Origin: an uncultured Eubacteriales bacterium
Lineage (GTDB): Bacteria > Bacillota > Clostridia > Oscillospirales > Acutalibacteraceae
Length of the DNA stretch: 64,000 bases
Assembly (NCBI GenBank): GCA_949292775.1
Contig: CASFBL010000006.1
Location: 1 to 64,000, forward strand
Reading direction: 5' to 3'
Shown: in pieces, positions 55,560-63,486 of the stretch
Layout: each line of letters begins with the position of its first letter
How positions within the stretch are numbered: the first letter of the stretch is position 1
Program-made: the position numbers and the translations under genes
Notes under the pieces: model-generated
What the model was told of the DNA's origin: nothing
Seen by the model: the letters and a program-made list of their open reading frames with translations, nothing else
Databases searched by the model: none

Positions 55560-55580
55560 ATAATAGTGTTGGGTGATGCT

Positions 55581-55799
55581 ATGAATCGAATTAAGGCGCT
55601 TCGAAAAGAAAGAGGCTATACACAAATCAAAATTCAGCTGATGACCGGAATAGATCAAAGCGATTATTCTAAAATCGAAAATGGCAAACGATATTTTACT
55701 TTTGAACAATGTAAAAAGCTGGCCGTCGCGCTAAACACCAGCATGGACTACCTTGCCGGACTAACCGATGAAAAAGAGCCTTACCCGCGTAAAAAATAA
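55581..55799 (+). CDS. XRE-family HTH regulator
   Basis: A 72-residue single-domain Cro/CI-type repressor (MNRIKALRKERGYTQIKIQLMTGIDQSDYSKIENGKRYFTFEQCKKLAVALNTSMDYLAGLTDE). The family binds palindromic operators as a dimer, and a 36-bp palindrome lies 22 bp upstream of its start. ATG 55581 (with GGTG upstream) is preferred to an earlier in-frame codon. It forms a divergent pair with the zinc-ribbon protein; no toxin gene is visible. Confidence 0.88.
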   Translation: MNRIKALRKERGYTQIKIQLMTGIDQSDYSKIENGKRYFTFEQCKKLAVALNTSMDYLAGLTDEKEPYPRKK

Positions 55800-55813
55800 T
55801 ATTTTCAAGTAAA

Positions 55814-55844
55814 AAACAGACAGTGAAATTTTCACTGTCTGTTT
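55814..55844. terminator. Terminator between XRE and ZIP genes (copy 2 of the repeated hairpin)
   Basis: Same AAACAGACAGTGA / TCACTGTCTGTTT stem as at 55276-55307 with a slightly different loop; serves the XRE gene and, on the minus strand, the ZIP gene. Confidence 0.88.
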
Positions 55845-55847
55845 CTT

Positions 55848-56603
55848 TTATGCTACGGCTGCCTGCAGGACAATCATCAGAATAAAACCGACAATCAGCG
55901 AATAGGTAGCCAGTCGTTCATAACCGTGCGCATGGGTGTCGGGTATCATTTCGTCGCAAATCACATAAAGCATTGTTCCGCCCGCGAACGAAAGTGCAAA
56001 CGGCAAAAGCACTTCAGAGGCCGTGCCCGCCGCATAGCCGATAAAGGTACCGGCAACTTCAATTAGACTCGTAGCGAGCGCAATGAAAAAGGTGCGCGGG
56101 CGGCTGATACCGGCAAGCAGCATCGGGGAAATGAGCACCATACCCTCCGGTATGTTTTGCAGCATGATACCGGCGGCAACCGAAAGCGCCTGTCCGGTAT
56201 CTTCTCCGCCGAAGGAGACCCCTGCCGCCATGCCTTCGGGCAGATTGTGAATTGCGATTGCCAGCACAAATAAAAGCACGCGGTTAACGGTCGGGTTATT
56301 GTGGTGTTCCGACTCCTGAAGTCCTGAAAGCTTGTGCAGATGCGGCACAAGCAAATCCATTAAATTGAGAAACACCGCGCCGACCAAAATGCCGAGCACG
56401 ACCTGCCAAATGCCGCGAAGCCCTGTTCGTTCGGCCGCGGGTAAAATCAGCCCCACCGTTGCTGCGGCAAACATGACGCCTGCCGCAAAGCTTAAAATTG
56501 CATCATTCCATTTATGCGGAATCTTGTTAAAAAGAAAACCGAGCAAGGCGCCAATGACGGTAGAACCGCCGACGCCAAGCGCGGTCAGCAAAACCGGCTG
56601 CAT
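55848..56603 (-). CDS. ZIP-family metal (Zn/Fe/Mn) transporter
   Basis: A 251-residue membrane protein with about eight helices. The metal-binding helix motifs are clear: AIAIHNLPEGMAAGVSFGG (helix 4) and IMLQNIPEGMVLISPML (helix 5). The loop between helices 3 and 4 is histidine-rich (VPHLHKLSGLQESEHHNN). ZIP proteins import divalent metals, mainly zinc. Monocistronic, with AAAGGAC-type ribosome site. Confidence 0.92.
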   Translation of the reverse strand: MQPVLLTALGVGGSTVIGALLGFLFNKIPHKWNDAILSFAAGVMFAAATVGLILPAAERTGLRGIWQVVLGILVGAVFLNLMDLLVPHLHKLSGLQESEHHNNPTVNRVLLFVLAIAIHNLPEGMAAGVSFGGEDTGQALSVAAGIMLQNIPEGMVLISPMLLAGISRPRTFFIALATSLIEVAGTFIGYAAGTASEVLLPFALSFAGGTMLYVICDEMIPDTHAHGYERLATYSLIVGFILMIVLQAAVA

Positions 56604-56675
56604 AAATTTCGTCCTTTCTTTGGTTCTCTTATTATTCTATACAAAAGAATCAAAAATGACAAAGCCATTTTAAAA

Positions 56676-56712
56676 GCAAAAGCCGCCGATGCTTTTAAAG
56701 CACCGGCGGTTT
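56676..56712 (-). terminator. Terminator of pckG
   Basis: An imperfect CCGCCGGTGC / GCATCGGCGG stem read on the minus strand, followed by TTTTGCTTTT, just after the pckG stop. Confidence 0.8.
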
Positions 56713-56722
56713 TTTAAAGGAC

Positions 56723-58513
56723 TTATTTCAGGTTTGCTTTCAGGGTATCCAGCTCGTCGGCAAGCTCCTTCGGCAGTTTGTCGCCGAATTTCTGATAGAA
56801 CTCTGCAATGCCGTCTGTTTCGTTTGCCCACAGGCTCTTATCCACATCCAAAATGCTTTCAAGAGATTCCAGAGAAACCTCGCCCTCAAGGCCTTCAATG
56901 TTGATGTCTTTCGCATACGGAATGTAGCCGATTGCGGTTTCCTTCGCGTCGACTTCGCCGTCGCAGCGTTTCAGGATCCATTCAAGAACGCGAAGGTTGT
57001 CGCCGAAGCCCGGCCACATGAAGTTGCCTTCGTCATCCTTACGGAACCAGTTAACATTGAAGATCTTCGGTGCTTTATCCGGGTCAAGGGTCTTGCCGAT
57101 TTCGATCCAGTGTTTCCAATAGTCACCCATGTTGTAGCCGCAGAACGGAAGCATAGCCATCGGGTCACGACGGACAACGCCTACCGCACCGGCCGCAGCA
57201 GCGGTGGTTTCAGACGCCATGATGGAGCCAACGAACACACCATGGTTCCAGTCTCTTGACTGATAAACCAGCGGAGCAAGCTTTGCACGGCGGCCGCCGA
57301 ACACGAATGCGGAAATCGGAACACCTTCCGGATTTTCAAATTCAGAGCTGATGCACGGGCAGTTGACTGCAGGTGCGGTGAAGCGACTGTTCGGGTGTGC
57401 AAGGTTTTTACCCTCAGCCTTATATTCCGGACCGTTGACCTTGTTGCCGGTCCACTCTTCTGCGTTTACAGGCGGGTTCTTGTCAAGACCTTCCCACCAA
57501 ACGGTGTTGTCATCCAGATTACGCGCAACATTGGTGAAAATGGTGCCCTTCTTGGTGGAAGCAAGTGCGTTCGGGTTGGATTTTTCGTTGGTACCCGGTG
57601 CTACGCCGAAGAAGCCGTTTTCGGGGTTGATGGCATACAGTCTGCCGTCTTTGCCCTTGCGGATCCAGGAAATATCGTCGCCGACACACCAAACTTTGTA
57701 ACCTTTCTTGCGATAGCCTTCCGGCGGGATAAGCATTGCAAGGTTGGTCTTGCCGCAGGCAGACGGGAATGCCGCGCAGATGTATTTGACTTCGCCTTTC
57801 GGATTTTCGATGCCGAGGATGAGCATATGCTCAGCCTGCCAGCCTTCGTTTTTGCCCTGATAGGAAGCAATACGAAGTGCGAAGCACTTTTTGCCGAGCA
57901 AAACATTTCCGCCGTAACCGGAGTTTACGGAAATGATGGTGTTGTCTTCGGGGAACTGGCAAATCCATCTCTTTTCAGCGTCGATATCACATTTGCAGTG
58001 AAGACCGCGCACCCAGTCATTGGAGTCGCCGAGCACTTCCAGAACTTTTTTGCCGACGCGGGTCATGATGCACATATTGAGCACAACATAGATGGAGTCG
58101 GTAAGCTCAATACCGGCTTTTGCAAGCGGTGAACCGATCGGGCCCATGGAATAGGGAATGACATACATGGTTCTGCCCTTGTAGCTGTCGCGAGCAATAT
58201 CGTAAACCATTTTATAGGCTTTTTCGGGGTCCATCCAGTGGTTGGTGGGGCCTGCATCCTCTTCCTTTTTGGAGCAGATGAGGGTTCTGTCCTCCACGCG
58301 CGCAACATCGTTGACCGCGGTTCTGTGATAATAGCAATCGGGGAGAAGCTCCTCGTTGAGTTTGATCAGTTCGCCGGTGGAGCAGGCTTCTTTGCGAAGC
58401 GCTTCGATCTGCTCTTCGGAGCCGTCGATCCAAACGATTTTGTCGGGCTTGACAAGCTCGACTTTTTCGTCGATCCATGACAAAATGCTTTTGTTCTGTG
58501 TAAGTGCTGCCAT
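56723..58513 (-). CDS. pckG: Phosphoenolpyruvate carboxykinase (GTP)
   Basis: A 596-residue GTP-dependent PEP carboxykinase, the usual length. It interconverts oxaloacetate and GTP with PEP, CO2 and GDP; in fermenters it often runs toward oxaloacetate for succinate. The P-loop is AAFPSACGKTNLAML, followed by the metal-site and guanine-binding region CVGDDISWIRKGKDGRLYAINPENGFFGVAPGT. ATG at 58513 has AAGGAG upstream; the longer frame is not supported. Monocistronic, with its own promoter and terminator. Confidence 0.97.
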   Translation of the reverse strand: MAALTQNKSILSWIDEKVELVKPDKIVWIDGSEEQIEALRKEACSTGELIKLNEELLPDCYYHRTAVNDVARVEDRTLICSKKEEDAGPTNHWMDPEKAYKMVYDIARDSYKGRTMYVIPYSMGPIGSPLAKAGIELTDSIYVVLNMCIMTRVGKKVLEVLGDSNDWVRGLHCKCDIDAEKRWICQFPEDNTIISVNSGYGGNVLLGKKCFALRIASYQGKNEGWQAEHMLILGIENPKGEVKYICAAFPSACGKTNLAMLIPPEGYRKKGYKVWCVGDDISWIRKGKDGRLYAINPENGFFGVAPGTNEKSNPNALASTKKGTIFTNVARNLDDNTVWWEGLDKNPPVNAEEWTGNKVNGPEYKAEGKNLAHPNSRFTAPAVNCPCISSEFENPEGVPISAFVFGGRRAKLAPLVYQSRDWNHGVFVGSIMASETTAAAAGAVGVVRRDPMAMLPFCGYNMGDYWKHWIEIGKTLDPDKAPKIFNVNWFRKDDEGNFMWPGFGDNLRVLEWILKRCDGEVDAKETAIGYIPYAKDINIEGLEGEVSLESLESILDVDKSLWANETDGIAEFYQKFGDKLPKELADELDTLKANLK

Positions 58514-58616
58514 AGTACTTTCTCCTTCTTTCAAAATCCGGCAAAACACCGGACAAAAAATTTGCATAATTGATAACAGAAAAATTCAAAAATCCGAAAT
58601 TTTCCATTGTAGCCTT

Positions 58617-58645
58617 ATTATAGTCTATTTCCTCAAAAAAAGCAA
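58617..58645 (-). promoter_or_regulatory. pckG promoter
   Basis: Minus strand TTGCTT (58640-58645), 17-bp spacer, consensus TATAAT (58617-58622). About 95 nt of leader precede the start codon without a clear structure. Confidence 0.65.
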
Positions 58646-58741
58646 CACCGAAAATGTTAATAATTTGTCAATTCTCTGTGCCTTTTTGATTAACAATATA
58701 CAAAAATGCGGTTGGTTGTCGAGAAAAAACCATTGTTTTCG

Positions 58742-59755
58742 TTAATCTTCCGTAATCGGCATGGTGGCAAAGGCGTTTAAGTCCATTCCGCCGCGCTTGC
58801 CCGCGAGGTACTCGTAATACCCCTGCGCCCCGACCATGGCCGCATTGTCGCCGCAAAGGGAAAGTTCCGGCAAATACAAATCAACACCTGTGCGTTTTGC
58901 AAGTTTTTGCATATCTTCTCGCAAAACAGAATTTGCAGAGACGCCGCCGGCAAGCACAAGTTTTTTGGTTTCCGGCAGGCTTTGCAATGCTTTTTCTGTA
59001 TTGCTGACCAGCGAATTCACCACCGCGCGCAAGAAAGACGCCCCCAAATCGGGAACGGGAACTGCCTCCCCTTTTTGCCCGGCATTATGTATTATATTCA
59101 CAACAGAGGTTTTTAATCCGGAGAAGCTAAAATCAAGCGGGCTGCCTTCCACATGCGGATGCGGAAAAGAAAACGCCTTGTCATTGCCGTCTTTTGCGGC
59201 TTTATCCAAATGCACGCCGCCGGGATACGGCAAACCCATTGCACGGGCGGCTTTGTCGAGGGCTTCACCCGCGGCATCGTCACGCGTTCTGCCGAGCACT
59301 TGAAAATCTGTATAATCCCGCACATGCACAAGCAGCGTATTGCCGCCGGAAACCACCAAGCAAAGAAACGGCGGCTCTAAATCGGGGTGTGTGATATAAT
59401 TTGCGGCAATGTGCGAACGCAGATGATGCACCGGTACAAGCGGCAGACCGGAAGAGAGAGACAAGCCTTTGGCGTAATTGACACCAACCAAAAGCGCACC
59501 GATAAGCCCCGGCGCATAGGTCACGGCAATCGCATCTATATCCGTAAGTTTGCAGGATGCTTGTTCGAGTGCCTGCCGGGTCACCTCGGAAATCGCTTCT
59601 GCATGCATACGGGAAGCAATTTCGGGCACAACGCCCCCAAAGATTTTATGCCGCTCGATTTGGGTAGCCACAACAGAAGAAAGTACCGTTCTGCCGTTTT
59701 CCACTATGGCTGCGGCGGTCTCATCGCACGAGCTTTCCAGCGCCAAAATCTTCAT
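58742..59755 (-). CDS. tsaD: tRNA N6-adenosine threonylcarbamoyltransferase
   Basis: A 337-residue ASKHA-fold protein essential for the t6A modification at position 37 of ANN-decoding tRNAs. It opens MKILALESSCDETAAAIV. The metal site is formed by VPVHHLRSHIAANY and the later CGDNAAMV. The nucleotide site is in SGGNTLLVHV and the VLAGGVSAN loop. TsaD works with TsaB, TsaC and TsaE, which are not in the window. The ribosome site is AAGGAGG. Confidence 0.97.
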   Translation of the reverse strand: MKILALESSCDETAAAIVENGRTVLSSVVATQIERHKIFGGVVPEIASRMHAEAISEVTRQALEQASCKLTDIDAIAVTYAPGLIGALLVGVNYAKGLSLSSGLPLVPVHHLRSHIAANYITHPDLEPPFLCLVVSGGNTLLVHVRDYTDFQVLGRTRDDAAGEALDKAARAMGLPYPGGVHLDKAAKDGNDKAFSFPHPHVEGSPLDFSFSGLKTSVVNIIHNAGQKGEAVPVPDLGASFLRAVVNSLVSNTEKALQSLPETKKLVLAGGVSANSVLREDMQKLAKRTGVDLYLPELSLCGDNAAMVGAQGYYEYLAGKRGGMDLNAFATMPITED

Positions 59756-59877
59756 AAAACTGCCTCCTTATAAATTCAGCTTCGCCAAATCGGCGACCGG
59801 ATACTATATTACCATAAGCGCACGGTGAATTCAACTGAAAAACCGCTGAAAATCCCGCGGTTTCGCGCGGCTTTCTG

Positions 59878-59906
59878 TTGACTTTTCGCGTATTTTTCGA
59901 TACGAT
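59878..59906 (+). promoter_or_regulatory. Promoter of the GH16-like gene
   Basis: TTGACT (59878-59883), 17-bp spacer, TACGAT (59901-59906), about 30 bp before the ATG. The rest of the tsaD-GH16 intergenic DNA shows nothing further. Confidence 0.55.
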
Positions 59907-59937
59907 ACAATTAGATTTTCGTGCGGAGGGTTCAATT

Positions 59938-60996
59938 ATGAAAAAAACATATATTTTAATCGGGATCGCCGTTTTGGTTTGTCTGGTTCTTGCCGCAGTT
60001 GTTGTAACGGTGTGTCTCAAGCACAGCAAGAGCAACACACAGGCAAACTGGCAAGAGATGGGCTTTGATCTGTCGCTTCCAACGCTCGGCGAAGACGGCT
60101 GGTATATGGTTTTCGAGGATGATTTTGAGGGGGATGCGCTCAACCAAAACATTCGATTCGGCGAAAATTACACCGGGCAAAAAGAGATTTGGACAACTTC
60201 CCCGCACGCGATTCGCTGGGAAAGCAACGATGAAAGCAAGCCGCAGCAAGCCTGCTGGTGGTGTCCCGAAATGGTGGAGGTCAAGGACTCCAATGTAATC
60301 ATTCATGCGCGTTATGAAGACAGCCACACCTGTTCGGGGGACTGCCCTGCCGCCGGGCGGTTCACTGGCGGAATTGAAACACGCCGCATTGCAGGCGACA
60401 ACAATCAAAACAAAGGTTCACAAGATGAACTGCTGTTTGCACAGGCATTCGGCTATTTTGAAGTTCGTGCAAAATTCCCTGACGCTGACGGACTTTGGTC
60501 GGCATTTTGGCTGCAATCCTCTAACCAGAGAAAGGTTTCGAGCGCGGGCGTGGACGGCACGGAAATTGACGTATTTGAAAGTGCATTCCGCAAAAGCCGC
60601 CAAAGCAAAATGGGGCACGCGCTGTTGTGGAACGGCTATGGGAAATTCGCCGATTCCGAAGCGTATATCGGTGATTTGCAGCAGAACTTATATGACGGCT
60701 ATCACACCTATGCGCTCAAGTGGACGCCGGAATATTATGTATTTTACATTGACGGCGAGCCGACCTGGGCTTCTATGGGCGGCGGCGTTTCTAAGGTAAA
60801 AGAGTTTTTGCGCCTGACGGTAGAAATTGACGCCGGTGACGCCTGGGGCCCGCACGGGCAGGATATCGGGCAGTTTGATGAAAACAGCGACAGCGCGTTT
60901 ATGGTGGACTATGTAAAAGTTTGGCAAAACGAAAGCTACGAAGCCTTTGAAATTGACGACAGCAAATTCCCTGGCAGTTTAGATATGGACAACTAA
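59938..60996 (+). CDS. Membrane-anchored GH16-family glycosidase
   Basis: A 352-residue extracellular enzyme. An N-terminal helix (TYILIGIAVLVCLVLAAVVVTVC) anchors it, without a lipobox. The concanavalin-like domain begins WYMVFEDDFEGDALN and has the catalytic motif GTEIDVFESAF (ExDxxE, two glutamates and the helper aspartate). GH16 enzymes cleave beta-1,3/1,4-glucans, laminarin, agar or galactans; the substrate here is not clear. A cysteine-rich insert (CWWCPEMVE, HTCSGDC) is unusual. ATG 59938 has GGAGGG upstream. Confidence 0.88.
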   Translation: MKKTYILIGIAVLVCLVLAAVVVTVCLKHSKSNTQANWQEMGFDLSLPTLGEDGWYMVFEDDFEGDALNQNIRFGENYTGQKEIWTTSPHAIRWESNDESKPQQACWWCPEMVEVKDSNVIIHARYEDSHTCSGDCPAAGRFTGGIETRRIAGDNNQNKGSQDELLFAQAFGYFEVRAKFPDADGLWSAFWLQSSNQRKVSSAGVDGTEIDVFESAFRKSRQSKMGHALLWNGYGKFADSEAYIGDLQQNLYDGYHTYALKWTPEYYVFYIDGEPTWASMGGGVSKVKEFLRLTVEIDAGDAWGPHGQDIGQFDENSDSAFMVDYVKVWQNESYEAFEIDDSKFPGSLDMDN

Positions 60997-61015
60997 AAAC
61001 TTTTGACAAGCAAAA

Positions 61016-61046
61016 AAGGAGCAAGTTTTACGCTTGCTCCTTTTAT
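61016..61046 (+). terminator. Terminator of the GH16-like gene
   Basis: AAGGAGCAAG / CTTGCTCCTT stem with a 7-nt loop and a T-rich tail. Confidence 0.88.
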
Positions 61047-61065
61047 TTTGCAAAATTTACTGACA

Positions 61066-61528
61066 AAAACCAAATGCTCCGCAGATATTTCTGCGGAGCA
61101 TGGATTTTATGTTTTGTTATTCAATTTTATCCTGCGCTGTCCGCTACGATACCAGACTATACGAAAATCGTTTTTGTTTTTGTATCTCTTTAGCGTACAT
61201 TCACGAACACAATCAAATTTGTTCTTACGATAATATTCTTACAAATTACTTACCTGTCAAATTCGATCGCAGCGGACAGCGAACCGCCATGTCTGCGGTT
61301 CTTCTACACCGTACATCGGATTCGCCTCCCTTTCGTAATGTAACAAGGGCTTTTCAGAAACCAAACCCAACTCAAAAACTTTTCCTTACAAATTTTGTTG
61401 GATCAAATTTTCTCTCACTCTTTAGCCGTTAGCTTTTAGCTTTTGGCTTTTGGCTTTTGGCTTTTAGCTTTTGTTCCCTTTTGGGAGCCTGCCTTATGTG
61501 GGTTTCTTTTGGTTTCTTCCCTTTGTTC
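61066..61528 (-). ncRNA. Unassigned minus-strand transcription unit (candidate structured RNA)
   Basis: About 460 bp bounded by a near-consensus promoter on the right (61535-61562) and a perfect 11-bp hairpin plus T tract on the left (61074-61101, TGCTCCGCAG/CTGCGGAGCA). A 16-nt inverted repeat (61135-61150 with 61266-61281, one mismatch) would close a ~115-nt domain. The only translatable frame is 19 codons long (start near 61312, MYGVEEPQTW...), with AAGGGAGG upstream. On the plus strand the same DNA holds a 76-codon frame I do not trust. Not recognisable as RNase P RNA, tmRNA or SRP RNA. Confidence 0.5.
61430..61471. repeat. Six tandem 7-bp repeats
   Basis: Six consecutive copies of T(A/G)GCTTT with no interruption, order A-A-G-G-G-A at the variable position. 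It lies in the 5' part of the minus-strand transcription unit. Confidence 0.85.
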
Positions 61529-61534
61529 ACCTTT

Positions 61535-61562
61535 ATTATAGCACGCGTTTGTAAAATGTCAA
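61535..61562 (-). promoter_or_regulatory. Strong promoter reading into the 61.1-61.5 kb unit
   Basis: Minus strand consensus TTGACA (61557-61562), 16-bp spacer, consensus TATAAT (61535-61540). Both hexamers are perfect, the best promoter in the window, yet no ordinary gene lies downstream. Confidence 0.8.
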
Positions 61563-61671
61563 TAGTTTTTTTATAAATTTTTAAAAATTTTTATTTATAA
61601 CGCCTTGCCCGTATACAGTGCCTTAGAAAATCAAGGCATTTGCACATTTTTGAAGAGGACATTTTTTACAG

Positions 61672-61700
61672 TTGACTGTTGCCGATTTTCGGGGTACAAT
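61672..61700 (+). promoter_or_regulatory. Promoter of the DUF1292 gene
   Basis: TTGACT (61672-61677), 17-bp spacer, TACAAT (61695-61700), 30 bp before the ATG. Confidence 0.75.
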
Positions 61701-61729
61701 GTTTACAGAAAACAACGGAGGAACTTAGG

Positions 61730-62029
61730 ATGGACGAAAACTATAACCCCGATATTGTCAGCGTGGTCGATGAGGACGGTGTGGAGCACACCTTTGAGGA
61801 GCTCGACCGCATTGAAACGGATGACGCGCGCTATGTTGCGCTTTTGCCCGTTTACGACGAGGCGGAAGAAATTTTAGACGACGACGGCGAGCTCATCATT
61901 TTAAAAGTGTCTGAAGAAGACGGTGAGACCTATCTCGAACCGATTGAGGACGAGGACGAATTCAACGAAATCGGCAGCATTTTTGAAGAACGCCTTTCCG
62001 ATTTGTTTGACATTCAAGAGGAAGAATAA
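61730..62029 (+). CDS. DUF1292-family acidic protein
   Basis: A 99-residue very acidic protein (VSVVDEDGVEHTFEELDRIETDDARYVALLPVYDEAEEILDDDGELIILKVSEEDGETYLEPIEDEDEFNEIGSIFEERL), matching the DUF1292/YrzB family of Firmicutes. Function unknown; the genes often sit near ruvX/fur-type housekeeping genes. ATG 61730 has CGGAGG upstream. Confidence 0.88.
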   Translation: MDENYNPDIVSVVDEDGVEHTFEELDRIETDDARYVALLPVYDEAEEILDDDGELIILKVSEEDGETYLEPIEDEDEFNEIGSIFEERLSDLFDIQEEE

Positions 62030-62097
62030 GCTTTACTTTGCGGCATACAATAGAAACAACCTGCCCGATGCGATAAACGCACGGTACAATATTAACC

Positions 62098-62252
62098 CAA
62101 CACTTTCTTTTAGGGAGTCGGAAATCCGAAGTGGTGTGCAGACCTCCCGCCTTTCGGCGGACGCTGGGAGTACTAAAGCCGAGGAAAAGACACCCACCTG
62201 CTTATGAGCAGGTTATTATTTGCCGTGTGCGGTCGGGTGGGGATTTTCAAAC
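62098..62252 (+). ncRNA. ssrS: Probable 6S RNA
   Basis: A ~155-nt intergenic RNA candidate after a TACAAT -10 element (62085-62090). The ends pair (GGAAATCC near 62120 with GGGGATTTTC near 62240), giving a long rod. A central hairpin CTCCCGCC-TTTC-GGCGG...GGGAG and a 3'-side CCTGCTTATGAGCAGG hairpin preceded by ACACCCA resemble the open-bubble layout of clostridial 6S RNA, which mimics a promoter and binds sigma-A RNA polymerase. A terminator follows. Identification is by eye and needs a covariance-model search. Confidence 0.5.
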
Positions 62253-62257
62253 AAAAG

Positions 62258-62286
62258 AAACCAGCTGTTTTTGCAGCTGGTTTTTT
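62258..62286 (+). terminator. Terminator after the 6S-like RNA
   Basis: AACCAGCTG / CAGCTGGTT stem, 6-nt loop, long T tract; also at the end of the convergent VOC gene. Confidence 0.88.
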
Positions 62287-62289
62287 GTT

Positions 62290-62664
62290 TTAATATGTGC
62301 TTTTTTTACAAAGGCAAAACGGGTGACCGGCCGGGTCAAACAGCGTGACCCAATCGTCACCGCCAAACTGCGCCTTTGCACGGACCGCACCCAATTTCTC
62401 AGCGCGGTCAGCGGCTAAATGCACATCTTCCACCTGAAAATCAAAGTGCATTTGCTTTTGCTGTGTCTGCGGAAGTTCCGGCCAAATCGGCGGTATATAA
62501 TCCGGTTCTTCCAAAAAAGCAAACACAATACCCTCGCCGCTTCGCACCGCCGGGAAAGAAAAAAGCTCTGTTTTTTCCCAGCCGAGAAGATTTGCATAAA
62601 ACGCCTGCAATTCAGCGGCGCTTTTGCAGTCGACCATAACGCTGCCGAGTGTTAGGCTTCTCAA
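62290..62664 (-). CDS. VOC-family (glyoxalase/bleomycin-resistance fold) protein
   Basis: A 124-residue vicinal-oxygen-chelate protein with two beta-alpha-beta-beta-beta repeats (LGSVMVDCKSAAELQAFYANLLGWEK... and MHFDFQVEDVHLAADRAEKLGAVRAKAQFGGDDWVTLFDPAGHPFCLC). The group includes glyoxalases, dioxygenases and antibiotic-binding proteins; specificity unknown. It uses a TTG start that overlaps the stop of the transglutaminase gene, with GGGGAG upstream. Confidence 0.85.
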   Translation of the reverse strand: MRSLTLGSVMVDCKSAAELQAFYANLLGWEKTELFSFPAVRSGEGIVFAFLEEPDYIPPIWPELPQTQQKQMHFDFQVEDVHLAADRAEKLGAVRAKAQFGGDDWVTLFDPAGHPFCLCKKSTY

Positions 62665-63473
62665 AGCGTCTCTCCCCTTTCACTCGAATCAGACGGACAA
62701 ACGCGCACACTCGCTTCAATCGTTTGCTTCTGCGTGCCGCCGCCGATAAACAGCCCGCGGTTGATGCCGCAGTCGGCAAAATCACGCCCGTGGCTCAAGG
62801 TCAAATAGCGGTTATTGACCCATTTGTCATTGGTCGGGTCAATCCCACTCCAAAGCCCGTTGTCGTAAAACTCGACCCAGGCGTGGGTTTCGCCGACGCC
62901 CTCCTGAATGCCGACCACATAGCGCGCCGGAATCGACAGCTTGCGGCAAAGGGCGATTAAAATATGGGCGTAATCCTGGCAGACGCCTTTCCCCTTTTCG
63001 AGCGCCTCCTCAGCCGTGGTTTGCACGGTGGTTGCGCCGCTTTGATAGGTAAACTGTTTGCGCATTTCCCGCATCAACAGTTCTACCGCTTCGCCGGTCG
63101 GCAAGGTTTCTACGGCGGCACGGTTCTTTTCCGCCAAAGCGGTCAGCCGTTCGCCACAGTGGGTATACTGCGACGGGTATTTATAAATCCCGTTGAGTGG
63201 TTCTGTCGCCTTATCTTCAATATGGATTTGCGCCAAGCCGTTGACATAAACCGAAAAGACAGAATGCGGCTCTGTAATGCGGTCGGTCAAAATTCGGTTG
63301 CCGAAGCCGTCGGCGGTCTCGGTGAGCACATTGTGCGGCGAAACCTCAATAAACAGCTCCCGAATCGTTTGGTATTCGTTGTCAAACGGCAGGCAGCGCA
63401 AAGAAAAGCAATGGCGCACGACGGGAGAGGAAAATTCAATTTTCATTGCGTAGGAAAACTCAACTTGTTCCAT
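62661..63473 (-). CDS. Transglutaminase-like (papain-fold) protease-family protein
   Basis: A 270-residue protein. An N-terminal beta domain (bacterial transglutaminase-like N-terminal region) precedes the core with the catalytic cysteine in KGKGVCQDYAHILIALCRKLSIPARYVVG, the histidine in GETHAWVEFY and the aspartate in GIDPTNDKWV. Such proteins are encoded next to alpha-E domain proteins, as here, and are thought to act in peptide cross-linking or cleavage, possibly with an ATP-grasp partner outside the window. ATG 63473 has AAAGGAGGGG upstream. Confidence 0.9.
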   Translation of the reverse strand: MEQVEFSYAMKIEFSSPVVRHCFSLRCLPFDNEYQTIRELFIEVSPHNVLTETADGFGNRILTDRITEPHSVFSVYVNGLAQIHIEDKATEPLNGIYKYPSQYTHCGERLTALAEKNRAAVETLPTGEAVELLMREMRKQFTYQSGATTVQTTAEEALEKGKGVCQDYAHILIALCRKLSIPARYVVGIQEGVGETHAWVEFYDNGLWSGIDPTNDKWVNNRYLTLSHGRDFADCGINRGLFIGGGTQKQTIEASVRVCPSDSSERGETL

Positions 63474-63486
63474 TCTTTCCCCTCCT

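Noticed and set aside
61003-61233. 76-codon plus-strand frame after the GH16 gene
   Set aside because: It runs through the GH16 terminator and a second hairpin and lies opposite the better-supported minus-strand transcription unit.
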